NCBI RefSeq assembly: GCF_016464375.1
Contig: NZ_JADDIU010000041.1
Location: forward strand, 1 to 36,797
Reading direction: 5' to 3'
Source: Bacillus renqingensis
Lineage (GTDB): Bacteria; Bacillota; Bacilli; Bacillales; Cytobacillaceae
DNA: 36,797 nt
The position numbers were made by a program, and so were the translations under genes. Under the pieces are notes generated by a model. It worked only from the letters and a program-made list of their open reading frames with translations, did no database searches and was not told the DNA's origin. How positions within the stretch are numbered: the stretch's first letter is position 1; every line of letters starts with the position of its first letter. Of the stretch, positions 24,412 to 32,811 are shown one piece after another.

Positions 24412-25249
24412 ATGTTAAACATTGAAGAATATATGGCACGCAGAAAGAAAGAAGATAATCTCAACGAATTTGACATTGATGCACGTACTCAAAATATGAA
24501 GATCTGTGTAGATTATGTATTTGAATATTTTAATAACTATCTAGATATTACAGAAGCTGAGGAAAAAACTGTACTGCAGAATGAAAAGCTGGAGAAGTAT
24601 CGTAAGCAACTTAGAGAATATGAACCCGAAGTTAGGAGAATGGATTGTTGGTATATATAATGAGTACGGAAAGCAAATGCATAGATACATCGGAAATATT
24701 CTGAAAGAAAATGAGTTATTCTTTTTGTATAATACTGAAAGTGAATTCAGAAATGCTTCTTATGACTGTTATTCACGCCTTATTAAGAGGTTGCCATTTC
24801 TTAAGGATCAGACAGAAATGCTTTTTCTTTTAATAAAAGACTATCATAGAGTAGAGAGCGAGCAAAGATTTAATTTCGGAGTGCCTTCAATAACAGAAGA
24901 AATAACTGATTGGATCAATAAAACCTGGGCAAAACACCATGTCAATCTTCTTGCCTTTGTTTATGATTGGATAATTAACTTTTACGAAAATGAGGATATT
25001 TGGCCCTCAACTCATAGAAAGAAGAGCCAATATAATTGGAGAAAGTACGATTACGACTATAAACAGAAAAGTAATCTCTTTAATCTTGATTCACTTTATA
25101 GAAAGATACCTAAAAAATCTTTTATTAAGGGAAGAAAACAGGAATTAGAAATCCTATTTATGTACTATTGGATTCATGACATGGAAGGCGATAACGATTA
25201 TTGGCAGGAGTATTTAGAGAAAGTTTTGCCAGGTTTAAAAAGAAAATAA
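24412..25249 (+). pseudogene. Unknown cassette gene, split by a frameshift (or read through +1 frameshifting)
   Basis: Two overlapping frames look like one protein of about 278 residues. The first, 24412-24660, runs from ATG with a GAGGTGG site: NIEEYMARRKKEDNL to LREYEPEVRRMDC and a stop. The second continues to 25249 as GEWIVGIYNEYGKQMHRYIGN, then LKDQTEMLFLLIKDYHRVE and a basic C-terminus. The best junction is at 24634-24640, where skipping one base turns EPEVRRM into EPEVGEWIVG. The site, GTT AGG AGA ATG, has tandem AGG AGA codons and a Shine-Dalgarno-like AGGAG but no long homopolymer. The second frame has its own ATG at 24581 without a ribosome site. Family not recognised; mostly helical. 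Confidence 0.6.
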
Positions 25250-25328
25250 TTTTGATAACGGTATTTAGAGGCAAAGTAAATTCCAAAAAGTAATGATCCC
25301 GCTTATTGGAGCAGGAGGTTAGAAAGAA

Positions 25329-26594
25329 TTGAGTGAAAAGAAAGATTTATTATATCTAATTGACAAAATAGTTGACTCGGATTTGTTTCGAGAGGCAAAT
25401 TATTATTTTAGAAGTATGAAGAAACAGCCTCATGGTGGGGTGGCACATATCTTCTATCCAAACGTATACTTACAACACTATGCTGCGGATACATTTCAGT
25501 TATTTACTCATGAACCTGATAATATACCGTATTTTTTATCAGAATTAGTTGAAGAAGCTTACCGAGAGTATCTGATATGTGAAGTAGATGTCGAAGAATT
25601 ATGTTGGCTATGCTTTGACGATGATAATTTCTGGTATGTTGGTTTTCGCTTATTGAGGCCTAAAAAGGAATACGAGAAACTAAATAATGATGCACCAATA
25701 CTCTGGTCTGTTATATCTTCGAAGTTGAGATTTCAGGACTATTTTGAATTCGACCATAAATTGTTAGTATATGCATTGGTATGCTATTTAATAAAAAGTA
25801 AAATAATCCAAATCGAAAGCATAGCCGAAATTCGTAAACATGAGGTGTTAAAAGCTCAACATAACAAATATGGTTTAAGTCAAGTAAATGAAGCTAATTT
25901 TTTGCGGCAAGGATTTATTATAGATGAGCGATATTACCTTTATAATATATTCTTTGATACTACAATAGGGGCTGCAATTGATGATTTTCCGTATACTATT
26001 AAGATAATTAAGGAAGAGATACCTAATAGAAATCTATTTTTTAGATGCGATGAAAAAGTAGCTGTACCAGCAGATAAAATGATAAGTACAGCTACTATGG
26101 ATTTTCAGAAATATCGTGGAATTACAGTTGACTTTGGAGATATAGAAAAGCTTGTCAAGAAAAAGGAAATTATAGTTCATTATGACCCTAAGCATTTAGA
26201 TAAGGTTGTTATGATAATTAAACCTGATAGGGATCAAGCGGGATTTAGTTTTTATCATATTGAAGTTGAAGAACTATGGAGTCCTGAAAAAGTTAGAGAT
26301 AATTTTGTGATCACGAATTATGTGCACGCACAATACTATCCGGATAAAAAGGTTTTTAATCATATTGATTTTTCTGTAAATCAGTACACAAAAGCTATCT
26401 TTGAAGAAAAGTTCAGAGATGCTGTAACAGACACAGACATCCCAATTGATAAATATGGTGATGAACATTATAAAATCTGGTGTGTCGAAAGCGATGCTAT
26501 TGAAATAAGTACCTGGAGTAAACTCGTGTGTGCCACACTAGATGAACCTTTTAGAGATTTGTTTATAGAGATGTTTTCTTTGAAAATTGATTGA
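25329..26594 (+). CDS. Unknown protein, third gene of the FRG cassette
   Basis: 421-residue soluble protein with no family I recognise. The N-terminal third is helical with aromatic-rich acidic stretches (YLQHYAADTFQLF, CEVDVEELCWLCFDDDNFWYVGFRLL). The C-terminal half has alternating strands (EIIVHYDPKHLDKVVMIIK, AGFSFYHIEVEELW). There is no nucleotide-binding loop or nuclease motif. TTG 25329 follows GCAGGAGG by about nine bases. It lies 79 bp after the previous gene without a terminator, so co-transcription is likely. The stop is followed directly by the right direct repeat. Low GC and isolation in the island suggest horizontal transfer. Confidence 0.7.
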   Translation: MSEKKDLLYLIDKIVDSDLFREANYYFRSMKKQPHGGVAHIFYPNVYLQHYAADTFQLFTHEPDNIPYFLSELVEEAYREYLICEVDVEELCWLCFDDDNFWYVGFRLLRPKKEYEKLNNDAPILWSVISSKLRFQDYFEFDHKLLVYALVCYLIKSKIIQIESIAEIRKHEVLKAQHNKYGLSQVNEANFLRQGFIIDERYYLYNIFFDTTIGAAIDDFPYTIKIIKEEIPNRNLFFRCDEKVAVPADKMISTATMDFQKYRGITVDFGDIEKLVKKKEIIVHYDPKHLDKVVMIIKPDRDQAGFSFYHIEVEELWSPEKVRDNFVITNYVHAQYYPDKKVFNHIDFSVNQYTKAIFEEKFRDAVTDTDIPIDKYGDEHYKIWCVESDAIEISTWSKLVCATLDEPFRDLFIEMFSLKID

Positions 26595-26654
26595 TATGCT
26601 CCTTCATATGTAAGGTATCAAAATTGCCCCAAGACAGTAATGGCATTAACTCGA

Positions 26655-26820
26655 GCCGCGTCGAGGTTATAGTGACAATAAGGCTAGAAATCCTTCATTT
26701 CAAGCACTTTTACAAGCATGTGGTGTTTGTATCAAAAGGTGATAAACTAGAAATAAGAGTTAAGGAACCATATCAATGTTTCAGTAGTTATCGCGACCTA
26801 GAGTGTGGGAATACGTCAGA
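26655..26820 (+). repeat. Long direct repeat, copy B (right of the FRG cassette)
   Basis: Same sequence family and orientation as 22011-22184. It starts CGCGTCGAGGTTATAGTGAC and lacks the 12 bases that in copy A read VLLQ. Here a frame stays open across the repeat (26591-26833: SRVEVIVTIRLEILHF, YKHVVFVSKGDKLEIRVKEP, ECGNTSDDEN), but it has no proper start or ribosome site. I treat it as repeat DNA or a gene remnant. Confidence 0.85.
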
Positions 26821-26991
26821 TGATGAAAATTAAATAGAGGAAAAGGCTAAATAATTTAGGCTTTATGTAATATTAAAAAGTAGAAATTCATTAAAGTATA
26901 AGGGGACTAAAAATGATGGAGAACTAAACTACGGAATGATATTTTATTATTGAAATTCCCTTAATCTTATATTTATAGAGGAGGGTGCTCA

Positions 26992-29900
26992 GTGAGCGAA
27001 AAAGACTTTTACAAAAAAATTCATCCTGATTTGTTCTCAGATTCAAAAGTAGTTAAAAAAGGTAAACTATCAAAAGACTTTTTTTCGTACTTTTTGGAAT
27101 CCTTAACAAGTCAAAGTAAAGAAAAAGAGTTTGAGGATTTTTGTCGTAAAATTATTGAAAAAACCATTTGCCCTAATTTGTTGCCTCAAACAGGACCAAC
27201 AGGTGGTGGTGACAGTAAAGTTGACTCTGAAACTTTTCCTGTTTCAGAGTCTCTTGCGGAGAATTGGCTTTATGGCTACGGTGATTCTGCGCATAAAGAA
27301 AGATGGGCATTTGCTATTAGTGCAAAAAAAGATTGGAAGCCTAAGATAAAATCTGATGTAAAAAAAATTATTAAAACAAATGAGGACCATGGAAGAAAAT
27401 ATACAAAAATTTTTTTTATAACGAATCAGTTTGTATCAGATAAAAAGAGAGCAGATACTGAAGATGATCTTAGAAAAGAGTATCAACTTGATATTCGTAT
27501 TTTGGACAGAACATGGTTACTAGATAATACATTTTACAATGATAATCAAAAGCTGGCAATTAAAGCTTTTAATATGTCAGACAGTTTAGATGATGTAGTT
27601 GAAGAAGGAGTTAGAGATGCAAATAGAAAAAAGAGATTGAAAGAAATAGATGAAGAATTAAAGAATATAGAAAGCTTAAACCCCGCAAGAATTATAAAAT
27701 TATCGGAAGAATCGGTAGAGATTTTAAGAGAATTAGAAGTAGATAAATCAATAGCTGTTAATGTTTTGGAAAGAAATATTAGGTTTTCACAAAAATATGG
27801 AGGAATAGATAATTACGCAAACGCTTTGTATGAATATTGTTGGACAATCCTTTGGTGGTATGAAGATCGAGATAAGCACTATGAAATGTATAAGGAACTT
27901 GAAAATGTATATAAAGAAAACAGCGACAATTATCAAATTTTAAAGAAGTTGTCTACTTTATGGATTACAATTTTTTCTAATCATAAAGCTGGTAAAAGGG
28001 TAATCGATGATATGGATCTTCATACCCAATTGTTAGTTGACTCTTTTGAAATATTTATTCAAGATAATGAAAACCCAAATAGAGCAAGACTAGCTAAGTA
28101 TGAATACCAAATGATGAGAATGCAAACTCCTGAATTATGGTCTAATGTAGTTGAATCTTATATTGAAGTACTTCAAGACATGAATTTTAATAATAATATT
28201 GATTTATTTCAATTAAAGAGAGTATTGGAACTTCCAATTTTAAAAAATTGCCCTAAATATGATGAATTATTTGAAACTCTAATCAACTTATTAGGCGAAG
28301 AATCTAAAAATGTCGCTTCTTCTCAACTGCTTATAAATAGAGGTGATGACTATATGGAACGTGATATATATGTCTCTATTAAGCTTTATAGCAGAGCCTT
28401 AACAAAATTATATCATGAAACTTCGAAAGTGGATTTGATACAAACTTTTTTGAAATTAGGCGTAGCTTTTGAAGAAATTGGATTATTATGGAGTGCTAGA
28501 AGTTATTATATAAGGGCTTTTATGGACTCCTTTAATTTATACTTTGATAATGGCAGTGCGATACCAAGTTTATTCTTATCGATGAGATCTCTAAAGTATC
28601 TAGAATTAAGATTAGGACGGATAAATTATTCCCTTCAATTTAATGAACTAGAATTAAATGTAATGGGTTTTTATCCGTATAAAATGAATGACGAAAAAGA
28701 GTGGGAAAAATATACCCATTATGATGGATTACTTGCGATTGCGATATTAAATGTAAGTTTATGTGATATTGGACAATATGAATCATTACCTGATTACCTA
28801 GATATATCAGGTCTTGAAATGTCAACTGCTGCATTGAAGTACAAGTTGGGTTATTATGATGAGGATTTCGTAGAAGCACTGGGGTCTAAACACGCAATAG
28901 ATGAGCTAATGTTGAACTTATTTAAACAACCAGCTTCAATCGAGTTTCAAAATCGTTTAGATACAAAGATTTCAGAAGAAAAAGTAAAATTAAAAACAAA
29001 AATTTTAGGTTGTAATGTAATAATTAATGCTAAAAGAAAAGTTCTTATTCAAGAACTTAGTGCCACAGTGTTAGCAATGTTAGAGAACATATTTGCTACA
29101 TCAACTGTAGATGGAATGTTTCCAATGCTTTCAGAGTTTACTATTAATATTCACGAAAGAAAGGGAGATCATTTTGATATTGCAATTGAACAGGAGGATA
29201 ACAAGCTCGATTTAGTAGTTTACAATATAGTAGAATTGACAGAGTATCGTAATAGAAGTACGGTGTCGGAAAAACTAAATTCCGTAGTATCAATGTTTAT
29301 TGCTCAAATGGTTAGTGTAGCAAGTAACTTAGAAAAATTAAGAAAATCTGTGGAAGAAGAAAATGCGATGTTCAGATCACTAAATTGCTCAAGTACATTA
29401 GATACATTCATTGCTAACGATCAAGACTTTACTTCTTTAGATGAAAAAACAAAAAAATTGGGCGTTTATAAGAATATCAGAATCGAAGATATATTTAAAG
29501 ATGAAGAGTTAAAAGTTGATAGGAACATTGATAACAATAATTCTGTTGAGAAAATACATTTTGGGGAACCGCCAGAAATGATCGATTTCTCTAAAGTTCA
29601 CCATGATAAAATTAAAGTAAGCAATATAATATATCCACCATTATGGGATAATGCGAAGTGGAAGGGTCTTTTTGTTCTATCGGATCAAAATTTTCAATAT
29701 CCACCTTTTATAGGATTGGTATTTGAAAATAGAAAAGGCATAGACATTTTTAATAAGTGGAAAGCTGAATTTAAAGTTGATAAAATTGTCATTGGCATTA
29801 TCACAGGAATAGATAAAAATAATCCAAATTGGTACAGGGTAATAATCGGAGAAGATGTGCATAGTAGTTTTGCTTCGGATAAGACTATATCTGTTGTGAA

Positions 29901-30219
29901 TCAAATGTGTCGTTTGCATACTATGGAAGCAAAGAATGATGAAAATATAAAACTATTAAAAAAAGCTATAAGAAAACAAAAAAAATTCAATTTAATTCCT
30001 ATTTTGATAGAAGATTTGGAGTGCGGGAGATTAAGAAGGGAACTGTCTTTAAATAAAAAATGTGAAAATATCATTATAAAAGACGTCTCTGAAATTGAAG
30101 AAAAAGACATCTTTCTAATTAATGGATTAACGCCTTTCGACAAACCTGTGAATAAAACGGGAAAAGAATTATTTGCTGAAAAAATAATTAACGAGAAACA
30201 AAGGTATAAGCATAGTTAA
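26992..30219 (+). CDS. Large PD-(D/E)XK nuclease-like protein with helical repeats
   Basis: 1075-residue soluble protein. The N-terminal 200 residues look like a restriction-endonuclease (Mrr-like) fold: a helix with FEDFCRKIIEKTICPNLLP, then GPTGGGDSKVDSETFPV with Asp74 and Asp78, then RWAFAISAKKDWKPK with Lys112, giving D...xAK as in PD-(D/E)XK sites. Residues about 220-650 are TPR-like helices (NYANALYEYCWTILWWYED, SIKLYSRALTKLY, SARSYYIRAFMDSF). The C-terminus (about 860-1075) is a separate alpha/beta domain with GIITGIDKNNPNWYRVIIGE. GTG 26992 follows GAGGAGGG. The layout of nuclease effector plus repeat sensor is typical of single-gene anti-phage proteins; that role is inferred. Confidence 0.72.
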   Translation: MSEKDFYKKIHPDLFSDSKVVKKGKLSKDFFSYFLESLTSQSKEKEFEDFCRKIIEKTICPNLLPQTGPTGGGDSKVDSETFPVSESLAENWLYGYGDSAHKERWAFAISAKKDWKPKIKSDVKKIIKTNEDHGRKYTKIFFITNQFVSDKKRADTEDDLRKEYQLDIRILDRTWLLDNTFYNDNQKLAIKAFNMSDSLDDVVEEGVRDANRKKRLKEIDEELKNIESLNPARIIKLSEESVEILRELEVDKSIAVNVLERNIRFSQKYGGIDNYANALYEYCWTILWWYEDRDKHYEMYKELENVYKENSDNYQILKKLSTLWITIFSNHKAGKRVIDDMDLHTQLLVDSFEIFIQDNENPNRARLAKYEYQMMRMQTPELWSNVVESYIEVLQDMNFNNNIDLFQLKRVLELPILKNCPKYDELFETLINLLGEESKNVASSQLLINRGDDYMERDIYVSIKLYSRALTKLYHETSKVDLIQTFLKLGVAFEEIGLLWSARSYYIRAFMDSFNLYFDNGSAIPSLFLSMRSLKYLELRLGRINYSLQFNELELNVMGFYPYKMNDEKEWEKYTHYDGLLAIAILNVSLCDIGQYESLPDYLDISGLEMSTAALKYKLGYYDEDFVEALGSKHAIDELMLNLFKQPASIEFQNRLDTKISEEKVKLKTKILGCNVIINAKRKVLIQELSATVLAMLENIFATSTVDGMFPMLSEFTINIHERKGDHFDIAIEQEDNKLDLVVYNIVELTEYRNRSTVSEKLNSVVSMFIAQMVSVASNLEKLRKSVEEENAMFRSLNCSSTLDTFIANDQDFTSLDEKTKKLGVYKNIRIEDIFKDEELKVDRNIDNNNSVEKIHFGEPPEMIDFSKVHHDKIKVSNIIYPPLWDNAKWKGLFVLSDQNFQYPPFIGLVFENRKGIDIFNKWKAEFKVDKIVIGIITGIDKNNPNWYRVIIGEDVHSSFASDKTISVVNQMCRLHTMEAKNDENIKLLKKAIRKQKKFNLIPILIEDLECGRLRRELSLNKKCENIIIKDVSEIEEKDIFLINGLTPFDKPVNKTGKELFAEKIINEKQRYKHS

Positions 30220-30338
30220 TAATTTAGGATTAAAAAAAGCGATATTAAAATTACTGACATAAGAAGGCATGAAGAATTGTTTTCCAAGCAGCGTTCAAGC
30301 AGAATTTATATAAAAATTGGATATTACACTAGAAATTA

Positions 30339-30371
30339 AGAGGTATTGTTTAAAAGCAATATCTCTTTTTT
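30339..30371 (+). terminator. Terminator, twin of the guaA terminator
   Basis: AGAGGTATTG pairs with CAATATCTCT around TTTAAAAG, followed by a T run. Over about 33 bases it differs from 21705-21738 at only a few positions. It closes the accessory block before the Tn916-like module. Confidence 0.8.
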
Positions 30372-30392
30372 GTTTCTCGGTTGTTTTCACGT

Positions 30393-30417
30393 CACAGTAT
30401 TTTACTGTGGCTTTTTT
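30393..30417 (+). terminator. Terminator at the left of the Tn916-like module
   Basis: CACAGTA (30393-30399) pairs with TACTGTG (30403-30409) around a three-base loop and is followed by GC and six T. It precedes a ribosome site at 30433, so it may act as an attenuator for the conjugation genes. Confidence 0.75.
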
Positions 30418-30445
30418 ATATTTACCACATACAGGAGGACTTTAC

Positions 30446-30484
30446 GTGAAACGATATTCTATTCGTTCCCCCACCAATGGATGA
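30446..30484 (+). CDS. Possible 12-residue leader peptide upstream of orf23
   Basis: GTG 30446 lies seven bases after AGGAGG (30433-30438) and encodes MKRYSIRSPTNG before TGA at 30482. The site is stronger than that of orf23 itself, which starts 38 bases later. It may be a translated leader between the terminator and orf23, or a relic of orf24. Confidence 0.4.
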   Translation: MKRYSIRSPTNG

Positions 30485-30522
30485 ACGTTACTTTAAAATT
30501 TTATAAAGAAAGGAAAATGAAA

Positions 30523-30837
30523 ATGGAATTAAAACACGTGATCCCAAACATGGAAAGAACATTTGGAAGGTTAGAATATGCTGGTGAAGGCAAAGTTGAA
30601 CAGCGACGAATCAACGGACGAATGACGACAGTTTCTCGTAGCTATAATCTTTATTCGGATATTCAACGTGCAGATGATATTGAGGTGATTATTCCTCAAG
30701 AAGCTGGCGAAAAAAACTATGAACCAGAAGATGTCGTCAATCTGATTAACCCACGTATTACCGCAGAGGGCTATAAAATTGGTGATCGTGGTTTCACAAA
30801 CTATATTTTACATGCAGACGACATGGTAAAAGCGTAA
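30523..30837 (+). CDS. orf23: Tn916 Orf23-like protein (DUF961)
   Basis: 104-residue DUF961 protein, first conserved gene of the Tn916 family. MELKHVIPNMERTFGRLEYAGEG, YNLYSDIQRADDIEVIIP and PRITAEGYKIGDRGFTNYILHADDMVKA are characteristic. The conjugation role is not settled, although it always precedes the coupling protein. AAAGGA lies before the tandem ATG codons 30517 and 30523; either may be used. The longer frame from 30346 crosses a terminator and is not real. Thirteen bases separate it from orf22, which has a good ribosome site. Confidence 0.92.
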   Translation: MELKHVIPNMERTFGRLEYAGEGKVEQRRINGRMTTVSRSYNLYSDIQRADDIEVIIPQEAGEKNYEPEDVVNLINPRITAEGYKIGDRGFTNYILHADDMVKA

Positions 30838-30850
30838 GGAGGAAAAAGAA

Positions 30851-31231
30851 ATGAGATTAGCACAAGGTATTGTAATCGATAAGGAAAAGACATTTGGTTT
30901 ATTAAAATTTTCTGCATTAAGACGTGAAGTATTCCTGCAAAATGAAGATGGTACAGTATCATCGGAAGTCAAAGAACGTACGTATGACTTAAAGTCCCGT
31001 GAACAAGGCCGAATGATTCAAGTGAGTATCCCTGCTTCCGTTCCCTTAAAAGAGTTTGATTATAATGCAGAAGTTGACATTATCAATCCAGTGGCAAACA
31101 CGGTGGCGAATGCAACCTTTCGTGGAGCTGATGTGGACTGGTATGTGAAGGCAGATGATTTTGTCTTAAAAGGAAAAACAGCATCTACCGCTGGAAATAC
31201 ACAAAAGCCTGCACCTGATAAGGACAAATAA
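30851..31231 (+). CDS. orf22: Tn916 Orf22-like protein (DUF961)
   Basis: 126-residue paralogue of Orf23. It has MRLAQGIVIDKEKTFGLLKFSALRRE, then YDLKSREQGRMIQVSIPASVP and VDWYVKADDFVL. It shares the IVIDKEKTFG and VxNPxxxA patterns with Orf23, evidence of an old duplication. ATG 30851 follows AAGGAGGAAAAAG. It lies two bases before orf21, so it belongs to one transfer operon. Confidence 0.92.
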   Translation: MRLAQGIVIDKEKTFGLLKFSALRREVFLQNEDGTVSSEVKERTYDLKSREQGRMIQVSIPASVPLKEFDYNAEVDIINPVANTVANATFRGADVDWYVKADDFVLKGKTASTAGNTQKPAPDKDK

Positions 31232-31233
31232 AG

Positions 31234-32622
31234 GTGTCACCTTTCCGGAAGCGTGGGAAGCGAATTAGAGCCAGTGATGCGTCATTGGTTTTACAGTTTT
31301 CCTTAAGCCGTATTTTTGTTGTCTGGTTGCTGTCATTTATCGTATCTCACCTTCCTTTTTTATTGACCCGTGAATGGCAGCCACCGATTCTTAAACAACA
31401 TTTTATCAGTATCTATGGACTGTTGACATTGCTGATCAGTGCTGCCATAACTGGTGTATGTGTCTACCTGTATTATCGTTATCGGTATGATCATATAAAA
31501 CAGTTGATTCACCGTCAGAAACTAGCAAAAATGATTTTGGAAAATCAATGGTATGAAACCAAGCAAGTACAATCAAGTAGCTTCTTTAAGGACATGCCAT
31601 CAGGAAAGACAAAAGAGAAAATCAGTTACTTCCCCAAAATGTATTATCGGCTTGAAAAAGGGGTGCTTCATATTCAGGTAGAAATCACGCTAGGAAAATA
31701 TCAAGATCAGTTATTAAACTTAGAAAAGAAATTGGAAAGTGGTTTGTATTGTGAACTGGTATCCAAAGGGTTACATGATTCCTTTGTAGAGTATGTTCTT
31801 CTCTTTGATACAATAGCGAACCGTATTTCCATTGATGAAGTGATCGCAAAAGATGGCAGTTTAAAGCTCATGGAATCGGTGTATTGGGGGTATGATGAGC
31901 TTCCACATATGCTCATCGCTGGTGGAACAGGTGGTGGTAAAACTTACTTTATCCTCACACTTATTGAGGCTTTATTAAAAACAGACGCTGTAATGTATGT
32001 CTTAGACCCCAAAAATGCAGACTTAGCTGATTTATCCATTGTGATGCCTCATGTCTATTATAAAAAGGAAGATATGATTACTTGTATCGACCAATTCTAT
32101 GACAATATGATGGCTCGCAGTGAAGATATGAAACAAATGCCTAACTATAAAACAGGTGAAAATTATGCTTATCTAGGCTTGCCTGCCCACTTTCTGATTT
32201 TTGACGAATACACTTCTTTTATGGATATGATAGGAAAAGAAAGCACGGCAGTCATGAGTAAACTGAAACAAATTGTCATGTTAGGACGTCAAAGTGGCTT
32301 TTTTCTTATCCTAGCCTGTCAACGTCCAGATGCAAAATTTCTAGGTGATGGCATTCGTGATCAGTTCAATTTTCGGGTCGCTTTAGGCAGAATGAGTGAG
32401 CTTGGCTATGGGATGATGTTTGGAAGTGACGTTCAAAAACAGTTTTTCTTAAAACAAATCAAAGGGCGTGGCTACGTGGATACGGGAAATAGTGTCATAT
32501 CCGAGTTTTATACTCCTCTTGTTCCCAAGGGTCATGACTTTTTAGCGGAAATTGAAAAGTTAAGCAAGAAAAGGCTGTCCAGTGCGGCGGTGTGCGAAGC
32601 GAAAACCGCCGTGCTGGACTAA
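31234..32622 (+). CDS. orf21: Tn916 Orf21-like coupling protein (FtsK/SpoIIIE ATPase)
   Basis: 462-residue type IV coupling protein, equivalent to ConQ of ICEBs1. Two N-terminal transmembrane helices (about 27-44 and 60-81) precede an FtsK/HerA ATPase with Walker A GGTGGGKT (230-237), Walker B HFLIFDEYTS (near 318-327) and the LACQRPDAKF region. It brings relaxase-bound DNA from oriT to the mating channel. GTG 31234 is two bases after orf22, implying coupled translation. The last codons form a hairpin (TCCAGTGCGGCGGT with ACCGCCGTGCTGGA, 32578-32618) that leads into oriT. Length equals that of Tn916 Orf21. Confidence 0.94.
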   Translation: MSPFRKRGKRIRASDASLVLQFSLSRIFVVWLLSFIVSHLPFLLTREWQPPILKQHFISIYGLLTLLISAAITGVCVYLYYRYRYDHIKQLIHRQKLAKMILENQWYETKQVQSSSFFKDMPSGKTKEKISYFPKMYYRLEKGVLHIQVEITLGKYQDQLLNLEKKLESGLYCELVSKGLHDSFVEYVLLFDTIANRISIDEVIAKDGSLKLMESVYWGYDELPHMLIAGGTGGGKTYFILTLIEALLKTDAVMYVLDPKNADLADLSIVMPHVYYKKEDMITCIDQFYDNMMARSEDMKQMPNYKTGENYAYLGLPAHFLIFDEYTSFMDMIGKESTAVMSKLKQIVMLGRQSGFFLILACQRPDAKFLGDGIRDQFNFRVALGRMSELGYGMMFGSDVQKQFFLKQIKGRGYVDTGNSVISEFYTPLVPKGHDFLAEIEKLSKKRLSSAAVCEAKTAVLD

Positions 32623-32628
32623 GCCTTG

Positions 32629-32700
32629 TTGGTGTGGCGATAGCCACACCAACTGTTCTAACCCCCCGTTTCTAACAGGGGGGTACAATTGCAACAAAAA
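32629..32700 (+). other. oriT: Tn916-type origin of transfer (oriT)
   Basis: Two hairpins lie between coupling protein and relaxase, the oriT position of Tn916. GGTGTGGC-GATA-GCCACACC is at 32631-32650. ACCCCCC at 32661-32667 pairs with GGGGGGT at 32678-32684 around GTTTCTAACA. The right arm followed by ACAA is the conserved core around the nick of Tn916 and ICEBs1. Confidence 0.88.
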
Positions 32701-32755
32701 CCTGTTCCAAAAAACTGTTTACACCTGATTGCGCAAGGATTTATGGACCATGAAT

Positions 32756-32795
32756 AAGATGTCAACTTGTATTCCTTTAGTTGACATCTTTTTTT
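32756..32795 (+). terminator. Intrinsic terminator between oriT and the relaxase gene
   Basis: AAGATGTCAAC (32756-32766) pairs with GTTGACATCTT (32780-32790), followed by T. The relaxase ribosome site GGAGGA follows at 32800. In this family the region also holds single-strand replication signals, so it may have a second role. Confidence 0.85.
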
Positions 32796-32811
32796 ATTTG
32801 GAGGAATGCTC

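Noticed and set aside
26591..26833. 80-codon frame across repeat B (SRVEVIVTIRL ... ECGNTSDDEN)
   Set aside because: It starts at a TTG overlapping the previous stop, has no ribosome site, and the homologous copy A is broken in all frames. Treated as repeat DNA.
30346..30516. N-terminal extension of orf23 (MFKSNISFLFLGCF...)
   Set aside because: It would run through two terminator hairpins, and the known Orf23 proteins start at the MELKHV position with a ribosome site.
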